In this document: piece by piece, positions 8,095-16,483 of the stretch
Position numbering within the stretch: position 1 is the stretch's first letter
How the letters are laid out: every line of letters begins with the position of its first letter
Assembly (NCBI RefSeq): GCF_026651855.1
Contig: NZ_CP093280.1
Location: 2,706,001 to 2,770,000, forward strand
From: Pseudomonas silvicola
GTDB taxonomy: Bacteria; Pseudomonadota; Gammaproteobacteria; Pseudomonadales; Pseudomonadaceae
DNA length: 64,000 nt
Direction: 5' to 3'
The notes under the pieces: model-generated
The model's database searches: none
Told to the model about the DNA's origin: nothing
The model's input: only the letters and a program-made list of their open reading frames with translations
Position numbers and translations under genes: made by a program

Positions 8095-9012
8095 ATGCAA
8101 ACAGTTGCGATACTGATGTGTACATACAATGGGGCCAGGTACTTGTCTGCCCAGCTGGATTCGATCGGTGAGCAAACTCACAAGGATTGGGTCATCTATG
8201 CCTCCGACGATGGTTCCGATGACGCGACCCTGGCGGTACTGCATCATTACCGGGACAAGTTCGAGGGGCGTCTCGAGATTATCTCGGGTCCGCGTCAAGG
8301 GTTTACCAGGAACTTTCTTCACGTATTGAATCATGCCTGTGGCAAGGCTGATTTTTACGCCTTCTGTGACCAGGATGATTTCTGGTACCCGCAAAAAATT
8401 GCCCGGGGCATGGCTTTTTTCGAGGGTGGCGACGCCAGCATCCCCCAGTTGTATTGTGGCCGCACCACCATCGCCGATGAGGCAGGGCATCCTGTGGGGT
8501 TATCGCCGAGGTTCTCGAAGGCGCCGTCTTTCAGGAATGCCCTGGTACAGAATATCGCGGCGGGCAATACGATGATCATCAACCAGGCAGCCTGCAAACT
8601 GCTGGCCTCTACGCCCCGCCAGTTACGGCTGGCCGCCCATGACTGGTGGTCCTACCTGCTGGTGACCAGCGTAGGGGGGAGGGTTCACTATGATGACGTC
8701 CCCATGATTTTCTACCGGCAGCACGGGGCGAATGCCATTGGGGCCAATGTATCGATCGCCAGCCGGTTCGAGCGGCTGGCAAGGCTGTTCAAAGGGGTTC
8801 TGAAAGAGTGGAGTGACGATAACATCACGGGGCTGGGCCTTTATCGGCAGCGGTTGACCCAAGAGAACCTTGTATTGCTTGATGGCTTCGTGAAGGCCAG
8901 GCAATCAGGCTTGGCAAAGCGATGCTACCTGTTTTGCCGATTGGGTATTTATAGGCAGACTTTTTTCGGTACGCTCGGACTGGGCCTGGCTATTTTCCTG
9001 AACAAAATATGA
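8095..9012 (+). CDS. Glycosyltransferase family 2 (rhamnosyltransferase-like)
   Basis: A 305-residue GT-A enzyme with AILMCTYNGARYL at the N-terminus, ASDDGSDD as the nucleotide-binding acidic motif and FCDQDDFWYPQK as the DXD region. YRQHGANAIGANVSIASR matches the paralogue encoded at 5160. It probably adds one sugar of the O-unit at the cytoplasmic face. It starts 36 bp after wbpL in the same operon. Confidence 0.9.
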   Translation: MQTVAILMCTYNGARYLSAQLDSIGEQTHKDWVIYASDDGSDDATLAVLHHYRDKFEGRLEIISGPRQGFTRNFLHVLNHACGKADFYAFCDQDDFWYPQKIARGMAFFEGGDASIPQLYCGRTTIADEAGHPVGLSPRFSKAPSFRNALVQNIAAGNTMIINQAACKLLASTPRQLRLAAHDWWSYLLVTSVGGRVHYDDVPMIFYRQHGANAIGANVSIASRFERLARLFKGVLKEWSDDNITGLGLYRQRLTQENLVLLDGFVKARQSGLAKRCYLFCRLGIYRQTFFGTLGLGLAIFLNKI

Positions 9013-9131
9013 ATCAGACACTGGGCGCTTTGGGGAAGAAATCAGGACATCATGCCCAGGAAATTATAGAATGCACGGTGATGGACGAGGCGTCGGTAGG
9101 CGCATGGATTTCTGGATAACTGGATTATAAG
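9013..9131 (+). promoter_or_regulatory. Intergenic gap before wzm with a JUMPstart-like fragment
   Basis: This 119-bp gap is the largest inside the plus-strand part of the cluster. GCGCTTTGGG at 9025-9034 equals part of the JUMPstart element found before polysaccharide genes, and CGGTAG near 9094 resembles the core of ops, though at unusual spacing. It may mark an older operon start at wzm. The evidence is weak. Confidence 0.25.
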
Positions 9132-9932
9132 ATGATTGCAATATTACGATCGTTTAGCCGGCACCGCCAATTGATTCTTGGCATGGTTAAGCGGGAGATT
9201 CAAGTCAAGTACAAAGAGTCCTTCATTGGCCTGGGGTGGGCGTTCTTCACGCCCTTGTTCATGTTGGGAGTCTATACATTTGTATTCTCGGAAGTGTTCA
9301 AGTCCAGGTGGAACAACGTTGTTCCTACCAACAAGGCCGACTTCGCCATTATGTTGTTTGCTGGGCTGATGGTGTATACGTTCTTTGCGGAGTGCCTGCT
9401 CAGAGGGCCGCAAATAATCGTATCAAACGCCAACTACGTGAAGAAAATCGTATTCCCGCTCGAAATTCTGCCATTTGTGGCTATCGGTGTGTCGCTCTTT
9501 CAACTTTTTATCAGTTCGATCGTCTTGCTGTTGGCACAACTTTTTTTCAAGGAAGTTCTCCCTTACACGGCCATTCTGTTCCCGATCGTCCTCATCCCGT
9601 TGTTGCTCTCCACTGCGGGTATTCTCTGGTTGCTGGCTGCCGCCGGTGTGTACCTCCGGGATATCGGACAGTTGATCGGTGTCCTGACTAGTGTGCTGAT
9701 GTTTCTCAGCCCAATCTTTTACCCCGTCAGCGCGTTGCCTGAGCAGTTTCAGCCATGGTTACGCCTCAATCCACTGACCAATATCATCGAGCAGGCACGC
9801 GCGGTGCTGGTCGACGGCAAGCTGTTTGACGTGGCGGATTATGGTGTTTCCATCGTTGCCAGTATCGTCATTTTCTGGATCGGATATTCCGTTTTTCAAA
9901 AGGCGCGGAAGGGGTTTGCAGATGTCCTCTAA
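9132..9932 (+). CDS. wzm: O-antigen ABC exporter, membrane subunit
   Basis: A 266-residue ABC-2 type permease with six predicted membrane spans; the N-terminal VKREIQVKYKESFIGLGWAF and the late LSPIFYPVSALPEQFQPW are characteristic of Wzm. With Wzt it moves the undecaprenyl-linked finished glycan across the inner membrane. wzt starts 11 bp inside its 3' end. Confidence 0.95.
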   Translation: MIAILRSFSRHRQLILGMVKREIQVKYKESFIGLGWAFFTPLFMLGVYTFVFSEVFKSRWNNVVPTNKADFAIMLFAGLMVYTFFAECLLRGPQIIVSNANYVKKIVFPLEILPFVAIGVSLFQLFISSIVLLLAQLFFKEVLPYTAILFPIVLIPLLLSTAGILWLLAAAGVYLRDIGQLIGVLTSVLMFLSPIFYPVSALPEQFQPWLRLNPLTNIIEQARAVLVDGKLFDVADYGVSIVASIVIFWIGYSVFQKARKGFADVL

Positions 9933-11253
9933 TACTCAAGATGTCGCTCCTACGCCATCCATCATTGTTGACGAAGTTTCCAAGAATTATCACGTCTATG
10001 CAAAACCCGAAGACAGGTTGAAACAATTTGTCTATCGTCGTTTCTTCAAGAGCAAGAAAAAGTTCTACCGTGATTTCTGGGCGTTGAACCCCCTCAGTTT
10101 TCAGGTCAACAAAGGTGACTCCGTTGGTATCATCGGTCGAAATGGATCCGGTAAATCGACACTGCTTCAGATGATTTGCGGCACGCTTTCACCGTCTACA
10201 GGTTCCATTGCCTGCAACGGTCGCGTGGCGGCACTCCTGGAACTGGGCGCGGGATTCAACCCCGAGTTCACCGGGCGGGAAAACATCTACCTGAACGGTT
10301 CGATCCTTGGCCTGAGCAGACGTGAAATCGACGAAAGAATACCGGCGATCATCGATTTCTCGGAAATCGAGGAATACATTGATCAGCAGGTGAAAACCTA
10401 CTCCAGCGGCATGTTCATACGGCTCGCATTTTCGGTAGCCATCCACAGTGCGCCGGAAATTCTGATCATCGATGAGGCATTGGCTGTCGGCGATGTGTTT
10501 TTTCAGCAAAAATGCTTCGAGCGCCTCAAGAAGTTGAAAGAGGACGGCGTGACCTTGCTGTTCGTCTCTCACGATGTTACCTCAGTGAAGTTGCTGTGTG
10601 ATAAAGCATTGCTGTTGCATAAAGGCCAACTGCTGAAGATAGGCGACCCAAAAGTCGTGGTAAACGAATACATTCGAATCAATGCCCATGATGAGAGTGA
10701 AACTGAAAGTGTCAACCAGGTCATCGAGCATCAGGACGAGGAAAACCATCACCTCGTCGATGAACTCAATCATGAGGTCGAGCGCCAGCAAGAGCATGAG
10801 GCCGAATACCGTTATGGCAACCAGCAGGCGCTGATTACGCAATTCGGGCTTTATGACAGCGCCGGGGAAAAACTCGACGGCGCGATTCAGAACGATGAGG
10901 CGGTCGAAATCAGAGTCAGGTTGGAGTTCGCTCAAGCGGTTGAAAATCCAGTCGTCGGGTTTTACATAAAAGATCGGCGAGGCATCGAGCTCTACAGTGG
11001 CAATAGCTATTATTTAAACAGCCCTATTGGCCGACAATCGAGTGGCTCGGTCGTTACGGCGACCTTCAGGCAGACGTTCCGTCTCGCCCCAGGCGAGTAT
11101 TCGCTGTCACTGGGGCTTTCCAATTTCGTAGACGGTGTCAGTACCCCGCTCGACAGGCGCTATGAGGCAGCGAAGCTGACGATTCTGGCGGATAAAACAA
11201 TAATCGGGTTGTTCGACCTGAACTCAACCGTGGAATTTGAGTATCTAACATGA
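9922..11253 (+). CDS. wzt: O-antigen ABC exporter, ATPase with C-terminal glycan-binding type domain
   Basis: A 443-residue protein. The ATPase domain has Walker A GRNGSGKST, signature YSSGM and Walker B ILIIDEALAVGD. A charged, Gln/His/Glu-rich linker at about residues 265-295 leads to a C-terminal beta-rich domain (about 295-443; QFGLYDSAGEKLDG, VGFYIKDRRGIELYSGNS) of the Wzt_C type. In the E. coli O9a system this domain reads the modified chain end before export. The start at 9922 follows AAGGGG and gives the normal N-terminus. The stop overlaps the next start (ATGA). Confidence 0.95.
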   Translation: MSSNTQDVAPTPSIIVDEVSKNYHVYAKPEDRLKQFVYRRFFKSKKKFYRDFWALNPLSFQVNKGDSVGIIGRNGSGKSTLLQMICGTLSPSTGSIACNGRVAALLELGAGFNPEFTGRENIYLNGSILGLSRREIDERIPAIIDFSEIEEYIDQQVKTYSSGMFIRLAFSVAIHSAPEILIIDEALAVGDVFFQQKCFERLKKLKEDGVTLLFVSHDVTSVKLLCDKALLLHKGQLLKIGDPKVVVNEYIRINAHDESETESVNQVIEHQDEENHHLVDELNHEVERQQEHEAEYRYGNQQALITQFGLYDSAGEKLDGAIQNDEAVEIRVRLEFAQAVENPVVGFYIKDRRGIELYSGNSYYLNSPIGRQSSGSVVTATFRQTFRLAPGEYSLSLGLSNFVDGVSTPLDRRYEAAKLTILADKTIIGLFDLNSTVEFEYLT

Positions 11254-12650
11254 AAATCGCTCAAGTAGGTACATTTGATCTTGATAATCTGGGTGACTTG
11301 CTGTTTCCCTGGGTGACGAGCCGTCTTTTTGCGTCGGTTCATGGCGCGGAAAATCAGCTTGAATATCATTGTTTCAGCCCTACTGAAGGTGCCTATTTTT
11401 ACAGTGATCAGTGTCAGTACAAAAATATTGACGCGCTGGATGCCGAGGATGCCGTCGCGCCTTTTGATTGGGTGCTGATAGGGGGCGGCGACCTGCTGCG
11501 CGATGATGATTATTCGTTGTACGCTATCTATGGCGAACAAACGCCAGCATTGACCTTCACCTCGATTCTTTCACCGACGGTCGGCGGTACCAGGCGCTTG
11601 GCGGTATTGGCTGCGGGGCTGCCCTACGAGGTGGAAGGGGACTTTCGCGAGTTTTTGACCAACAGCTTTTCGCGCCTGAAGGCGATCGCGCTGCGAGATT
11701 CCAGAAGCGCGGCTTATCTGCAGCCCTGCGTTGATGTCCCTATCTCGATAGTGCCGGATTTCGTGCATGCCATTCCGTCATTCTTGCCGCAAGCCAAGTG
11801 TGACGATCTGGTGCGTGCGATGCTGCCTGAATTCGAACAGGGTTATCTCTGCTTTCAGGGGCATGGTGATGTCTGTGAGCCGGTCGACATCGCTGCGCAA
11901 ACGCTGAAGGACATTGAGCAGCGCGTGGGCAAGCCGTTCGTGCTGATCGAGATAGGGGGTTGTCTGGGAGACACGGATTATCTTGAAAAGCTCTCCGACA
12001 TTACCGGCTATCCATTGGTCAGCAGGGGCAAGTTTCCTGAGATCACGCTGGAGCAGAAAGTTGCGGTTATTGCCGCCAGCCACGGTTTTATCGGTTCAAG
12101 TTTGCACGGAAATATTATTTCCAACGCCTACGGGGTCAAGAACTTTTCTTACGTGGGTAAATACTCTCACAAGATCACCGAATACTTTTCGAATGAGGGG
12201 CACGGCATTCTATTCAGTGACTTTTCACTATTGAGAGGTAATGTCGAACGTGTGGTCGCTGTTTTCGAGGCGGACGGCGGACGCAAGCAACCGCTGACGG
12301 CGCTGAAGACTAAACTGATCCTGGATTTCATTACCGACCTGATCCGTTCGTCCCCCGGGGCGGCGTCCGCCTTTTCTCCAGCCGTTGACAGCATCTACAA
12401 GCGGGCCCACGCAAAGTCATCCTTTCGGGAGTCCATCGTCCGCAGCCAGCTCGCCGATCTGGGGTGCAGGCTCGCCGCTGAGAAGCAGAATGCGGTGGAG
12501 CAAGTGGAATACCGAGACAGGCTGATCGAAGAGCTGCGGGGACTGCATGAGGCCGAGAAGGAAAACTCCTTCGCGCAGATAACCTACCGAGACAAATTAA
12601 TCGAGGTTTTGGAAGCCCAAATCACTGCCCTCAAGGAAAAAAGTGGTTGA
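11250..12650 (+). CDS. Polysaccharide pyruvyltransferase-like protein with C-terminal coiled coil
   Basis: A 466-residue protein. Residues 1-330 resemble the polysaccharide pyruvyl transferase family: MKIAQVGTFDLDNLGD at the start, GGGDLLRDDD, and SHGFIGSSLHGNIISNAYG with the family Ser-Leu-His. Members transfer pyruvate from phosphoenolpyruvate to sugars, or act as inverting glycosyltransferases. Residues from about 392 to 466 are a charged, heptad-like helix with a repeated unit (YRDRLIEELR / YRDKLIEVLE), which the family normally lacks. The start overlaps the wzt stop by 4 bp. The pairing suggests a chain-end modifier whose product Wzt reads; this is inference. Confidence 0.8.
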   Translation: MKIAQVGTFDLDNLGDLLFPWVTSRLFASVHGAENQLEYHCFSPTEGAYFYSDQCQYKNIDALDAEDAVAPFDWVLIGGGDLLRDDDYSLYAIYGEQTPALTFTSILSPTVGGTRRLAVLAAGLPYEVEGDFREFLTNSFSRLKAIALRDSRSAAYLQPCVDVPISIVPDFVHAIPSFLPQAKCDDLVRAMLPEFEQGYLCFQGHGDVCEPVDIAAQTLKDIEQRVGKPFVLIEIGGCLGDTDYLEKLSDITGYPLVSRGKFPEITLEQKVAVIAASHGFIGSSLHGNIISNAYGVKNFSYVGKYSHKITEYFSNEGHGILFSDFSLLRGNVERVVAVFEADGGRKQPLTALKTKLILDFITDLIRSSPGAASAFSPAVDSIYKRAHAKSSFRESIVRSQLADLGCRLAAEKQNAVEQVEYRDRLIEELRGLHEAEKENSFAQITYRDKLIEVLEAQITALKEKSG

Positions 12651-12695
12651 ATTGCGTCGTAATTGGTACCATTGGGAGTCTTTAGGTGGATTATT

Positions 12696-13667
12696 ATGAC
12701 TCAATTCAAAGCTTCGGTTATCATACCGACTAAAAACCCAGGTGCGGTTTTCAAGGCTGTTTTGAACTCCGTGCTGTCTCAGAGTACGCCCTGGCCGTTT
12801 GAGATCGTTGTCATAGATTCGGGCTCAACGGATGGCACCCTGGAGTTTGTGAGAAGCAAGCCTCCTGTAAAGCTTATTGAAATCCTGCCCTCGGATTTCG
12901 GCCATGGGAAGTCTCGCAATTACGCAATTGAACAATCATCCGGTGAGTTCGTTGCCGTCATCACGCATGATGCTCAGCCCGTCAAGGACAACTGGCTCAA
13001 GTCGCTAGTTGAGACGGCCGAGCAAGATGAACGCATTGCTGGCGTATTTGGACGGCATGTCGCCTATGATCATGCCTCTATCTTTACCAAGCGAGAGCTT
13101 GAGTTGCACTTCTCCGGCTTCCGGGATGCACCGTTGGTATTTCTCGAAGACAGCGCCCGTTACGAAGCCGATCTGGGTTACAAGCAGTTCCTCCATTTCT
13201 TCTCCGATAACAATGCGCTGCTTCGCCGGTCGGTGTGGGAAAAGATACCCTACCCGGATGTGGATTTTGCTGAAGATCAGTCTTGGGCCAAATCGATCAT
13301 CGAGGCTGGTTTTCTCAAGGCGTATTCGGAAGAAGCGGTTGTCTACCACTCTCACGACTACGGCCTGTTTGAGCGGTTCCAGAGAAGCTTTGATGAAAGT
13401 TACGCATTCAAACGGTTCTTCGGCTATATCCTTTCACCTGGTTTGAAGCCGATGGTAGAGTCGTTCATGGCGCTCAGCCGCCGTGATATCTCCTACTCGC
13501 GCAGCATCGGGCTGTTACGACGCAAACCATTCGTGGTGGCCTTTGCGGTGCTTGATAACTTCATGCGGGTTTTCGGTCATTACCTTGGCGCACGCGGCGA
13601 AAGAATTCCGAGCTACGTCAGGTCGAAGATCTCTAGGGACAAAAAATTGTTTGCGCAGTCGCAGTGA
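12696..13667 (+). CDS. Glycosyltransferase family 2
   Basis: A 323-residue GT-A transferase. ASVIIPTKNPG opens the fold, VIDSGSTDGT is the first acidic motif and ITHDAQP the DXD position; FAEDQSWAK lies at the usual acceptor/base site. It resembles rhamnosyltransferases of the RfbN type. ATG 12696 has AGGTGG upstream; the in-frame start at 12663 lies in the intergenic sequence. The stop is 11 bp before the next start. Confidence 0.88.
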   Translation: MTQFKASVIIPTKNPGAVFKAVLNSVLSQSTPWPFEIVVIDSGSTDGTLEFVRSKPPVKLIEILPSDFGHGKSRNYAIEQSSGEFVAVITHDAQPVKDNWLKSLVETAEQDERIAGVFGRHVAYDHASIFTKRELELHFSGFRDAPLVFLEDSARYEADLGYKQFLHFFSDNNALLRRSVWEKIPYPDVDFAEDQSWAKSIIEAGFLKAYSEEAVVYHSHDYGLFERFQRSFDESYAFKRFFGYILSPGLKPMVESFMALSRRDISYSRSIGLLRRKPFVVAFAVLDNFMRVFGHYLGARGERIPSYVRSKISRDKKLFAQSQ

Positions 13668-13678
13668 AGGAACATGTT

Positions 13679-14932
13679 ATGAATTTTCAGATGCTTTCTT
13701 ACAAGTGGCGCCAAGCGGTATCCTACTATAAAGCGCATGGGCTGCTGTCTTTGACAAGAAAGGTCAGCTCCACTGTTAATACATCGTCTGTAGCGATCTT
13801 CAGAAAAACCGATGTACTGGGTTTTTACGATTTCGTGCTCGACAAGCCGTTTGGCAAGCCGCCTGCGAAGGCAACGTCGCCACGAACCCTCAACTGGTTC
13901 ATCCCGCCCTACGGGCGTGGGTCGGGCGGACACCTGAATATTTTTCGATTCATGTTTTTGCTCGAAAAACTCGGGTTTGAATGCCGTGTGATCATTGTCG
14001 GCGGGCACTCGCCGTATAACGTCGCCGAGGCCAAAGCACAGATTTCCGAATGGTTCTTCCCGCTCAAGGCCGATGTGTATGATGGCATCGAAGGGATCCC
14101 GGACGCGGAGTACTCCTTCGCCACCTCCTGGCAGACCGCCTATTATGTGAAGAATTTTCAAGGCACTCGGCACAAGTGTTATTTCGTCCAGGATTTTGAA
14201 CCTTACTTCTATGCCGTGGGTTCCGAGTCAGCCATGGCGGAAGCTACCTATTCGTTTGGCTTTACTGCGATCACGGCCGGTACCTGGTTGTCCGATAAGT
14301 TGTCGCAAGAGTACGGTGCTGAAACGTTCCCCGTCAGTTTCTCCTACGAGCGTGAGCTGTATCGCCTGATGCCGCGCCGGGAGCCTGAGATCAAGCGCGT
14401 CTTTTTCTATGCCAGGCCGCCTACCCAGCGACGGGCTTTCGAACTCGGCTTGCTGACCCTGCACGAAGTTGTGAAGCGCCTGCCAAACGTGAAGGTGATC
14501 TTCGCGGGGTGGGATGTTTCAAACTACGAAATCCCATTCGAGCATCTGAATGCCGGCACCTTGAACGTCGCAGAGTTGCCTGATCTCTATAATCAGTGCG
14601 ACGTCGCGTTGGTCTTGTCCTTTACCAACCTGTCGCTGTTGCCTTTGGAGCTGATGGCCTGTGGTGTGCCGGTGGTCAGTAACAAGCATCCGTGCACGGA
14701 GTGGCTGTTGAATGAAAGTAACGCCGTTCTGAAGCGTCCTATCGTGGAAGACCTAGCTGACGGTATCTGTGAGTTGCTCACGAACCCGAAACTGCACTCG
14801 GCGATTCGCGAGGAAGGCATCAAGGTCGCCAACCATTCCAGTTGGGAAGCGGAAGCTCAGAAACTGAGTGATGCGCTATTGCATATCAGCACCTCGTCGT
14901 TGAGGTTGGAGCAAGCTCATGCCTCTCAATAA
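13679..14932 (+). CDS. WsaF-type glycosyltransferase (GT4/GT-B), probable rhamnosyltransferase
   Basis: A 417-residue GT-B transferase. The N-terminal domain has IPPYGRGSGGHLNIFRFM, which binds the acceptor in WsaF-like enzymes, then CYFVQDFEPYFYAVGS. The C-terminal domain has RVFFYARPPTQRRAFELG and the donor-binding LSLLPLELMACGVPVVSN. WsaF of Geobacillus is a rhamnosyltransferase, so rhamnose is a reasonable donor guess. ATG 13679 follows GAAGGA; a GTG at 13664 is the alternative. It overlaps the following epimerase by 14 bp. Confidence 0.85.
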   Translation: MNFQMLSYKWRQAVSYYKAHGLLSLTRKVSSTVNTSSVAIFRKTDVLGFYDFVLDKPFGKPPAKATSPRTLNWFIPPYGRGSGGHLNIFRFMFLLEKLGFECRVIIVGGHSPYNVAEAKAQISEWFFPLKADVYDGIEGIPDAEYSFATSWQTAYYVKNFQGTRHKCYFVQDFEPYFYAVGSESAMAEATYSFGFTAITAGTWLSDKLSQEYGAETFPVSFSYERELYRLMPRREPEIKRVFFYARPPTQRRAFELGLLTLHEVVKRLPNVKVIFAGWDVSNYEIPFEHLNAGTLNVAELPDLYNQCDVALVLSFTNLSLLPLELMACGVPVVSNKHPCTEWLLNESNAVLKRPIVEDLADGICELLTNPKLHSAIREEGIKVANHSSWEAEAQKLSDALLHISTSSLRLEQAHASQ

Positions 14933-15848
14933 GCGCTGTATCATCCTGGGGGCCAGTGGCTTTATCGGTTCCCGGTTGTGCGAGGTGCTGGGTTCGAAGA
15001 TGCCGAACCTGAAAGCGTTTGGCAGAAATCCTCTTTATCCGGAGGCATTCAAACAGTGCCGCTGGATTGAAGGTGATTTTTCGGATGTCAATCAGGTCTC
15101 CAACGCCATTGCCGACTGTGACACGGTCATCCATCTGGTCAACGCAACCACGCCGGCCAGTGCGAACGTGAACAGGGTCGCGGACCTCGAGGCCAACGTT
15201 GTATCAACGTTGAACTTGCTTGATGCCTGCGTCAACTCAGGAGTGAAGAAAGTCATCTTCATTTCGTCGGGGGGGACCGTCTACGGGGTACCGTCCGTGG
15301 TGCCGACACCTGAAAGTGCACCTAATGACCCCATCACCGCCTATGGCGTCAGCAAGCTCACGATAGAAAAATATCTGTCGCTGTACCACCATCTTTATGG
15401 TCTTGATTATTGTGTGCTAAGGGTGGCGAATCCTTACGGTCCTTATCAGACCAACAAGAAAAACCAGGGCGTGATCGCTGCGTTCTTCCGTCACATCATT
15501 CATGATGAGCCTATCGATGTCTGGGGGGATGGCTCGGTTGTCAGGGACTACGTTTACATTGATGACGTGGTTAATGCGATCGAGTTGGCACTGTTCAATT
15601 CCTACAAGGAAAAGATCTTCAATATTGGTTCCGGTCGCGGCGTCAGTATCAAGGAAATCATCGCTTCGTTGGAGGCGGTCGTCGGCTCGAGTATCGATGT
15701 CAACTACCTTCCTGGAAGGAATATGGACGTTCCGGTGAGCGTACTGGACGTCAGCCGGGCTTCCAGGGATTTAGGCTGGGCGCCGAAAATCTCGTTTGAT
15801 GAAGGTATCAGGAATACCTTTGATTGGATCAAGGCGTCTGGGCTCTGA
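14919..15848 (+). CDS. NAD-dependent epimerase/dehydratase (GalE-like)
   Basis: A 309-residue extended SDR with GASGFIGSRL (NAD loop), SSGGTVYG (catalytic Ser region) and the YGVSK Tyr-Lys pair. VRDYVYIDDVVNAI is typical of UDP-glucose 4-epimerase and dTDP-sugar enzymes. It probably supplies one O-unit sugar nucleotide; the substrate cannot be read from the sequence. It is the last gene of the plus-strand O-antigen operon. Confidence 0.85.
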   Translation: MPLNKRCIILGASGFIGSRLCEVLGSKMPNLKAFGRNPLYPEAFKQCRWIEGDFSDVNQVSNAIADCDTVIHLVNATTPASANVNRVADLEANVVSTLNLLDACVNSGVKKVIFISSGGTVYGVPSVVPTPESAPNDPITAYGVSKLTIEKYLSLYHHLYGLDYCVLRVANPYGPYQTNKKNQGVIAAFFRHIIHDEPIDVWGDGSVVRDYVYIDDVVNAIELALFNSYKEKIFNIGSGRGVSIKEIIASLEAVVGSSIDVNYLPGRNMDVPVSVLDVSRASRDLGWAPKISFDEGIRNTFDWIKASGL

Positions 15849-16085
15849 GTCATTGAGCCGTCAGTGCGTCAGCGCGGCGGGATTTATATAGAGGTTCGAT
15901 GTACAGGGATTGTTGATTTTTTTCTTGTTGGCTACTTCCTTGTCTGAAAGCACCCAAAACGCACCCCGCCTCGGTGGAGCAGAGCGGCAAAGGTAAACTA
16001 CCCACCTGCCGCTTTGCGATACTCCTTCCATAGACAATAAAACATTGCGCGCTCGGGTGAACCGCGCAATGTCTTATTCTTCACG
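15849..16085. other. Convergent intergenic region with hairpins
   Basis: No gene is visible. GCGGCA/TGCCGC arms near 15984-16013 and the strong stem at 16042-16072 lie here, between the convergent O-antigen operon and the gtr trio. Local GC is lower than in the core genes. Confidence 0.6.
16042..16072. terminator. Bidirectional terminator
   Basis: ACATTGCGCG (16042-16051) pairs with CGCGCAATGT (16063-16072), a perfect 10-bp stem with an 11-nt loop. An A-rich run lies on the left and a T-rich run on the right, so it can end transcription from both sides. Confidence 0.85.
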
Positions 16086-16463
16086 TCATGCCTTTCTGAA
16101 CGTCCAGACCGAATTCGCAGCATAGCTGTAGCCGAGTGAAAGAGCTGACGTCAATACTTGGCTAGCCAGGTAGTTGAGCGACAGCCAATGCACGAAGGCG
16201 TACATGCACGCTGTATTCAATAGGATTGCGCCTGTAGCGATCACACCATATTTGCTTGCGGTCTCACTGTGTTTCTTATCGCTGGCGAACACGTAGTGGT
16301 AGGCGAGCAGGTAATTGATGATCGCGCCTGCGATTGCCCCGGTGAGTGACCCCGTTACCGGCCCAGCCCCTGCGATCTGGACCAGCGAGATCAGGGTGAT
16401 GTAGTGGACCCCCGTCCCGATCAGGCCCGCTCCTGCGAATTTCAAAAACAAAAGTCCAAACAT
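16086..16463 (-). CDS. GtrA-family membrane protein (flippase-like)
   Basis: A 125-residue protein with four membrane helices and the GtrA family pattern (KFAGAGLIGTGVHY at the start, ending YAANSVWTFRKA). GtrA proteins are thought to flip undecaprenyl-phosphate-linked glucose or other sugars to the periplasm for O-antigen decoration or other surface glycosylation. It is the third gene of a minus-strand trio with the GT-C gene and gtrB. Confidence 0.88.
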   Translation of the reverse strand: MFGLLFLKFAGAGLIGTGVHYITLISLVQIAGAGPVTGSLTGAIAGAIINYLLAYHYVFASDKKHSETASKYGVIATGAILLNTACMYAFVHWLSLNYLASQVLTSALSLGYSYAANSVWTFRKA

Positions 16464-16483
16464 GTCTCACCCGTCAGTGCGTA

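Noticed and set aside
9081-9119. 12-codon frame starting MDEASVG before wzm
   Set aside because: Too short, without a ribosome-binding site or leader-peptide features.
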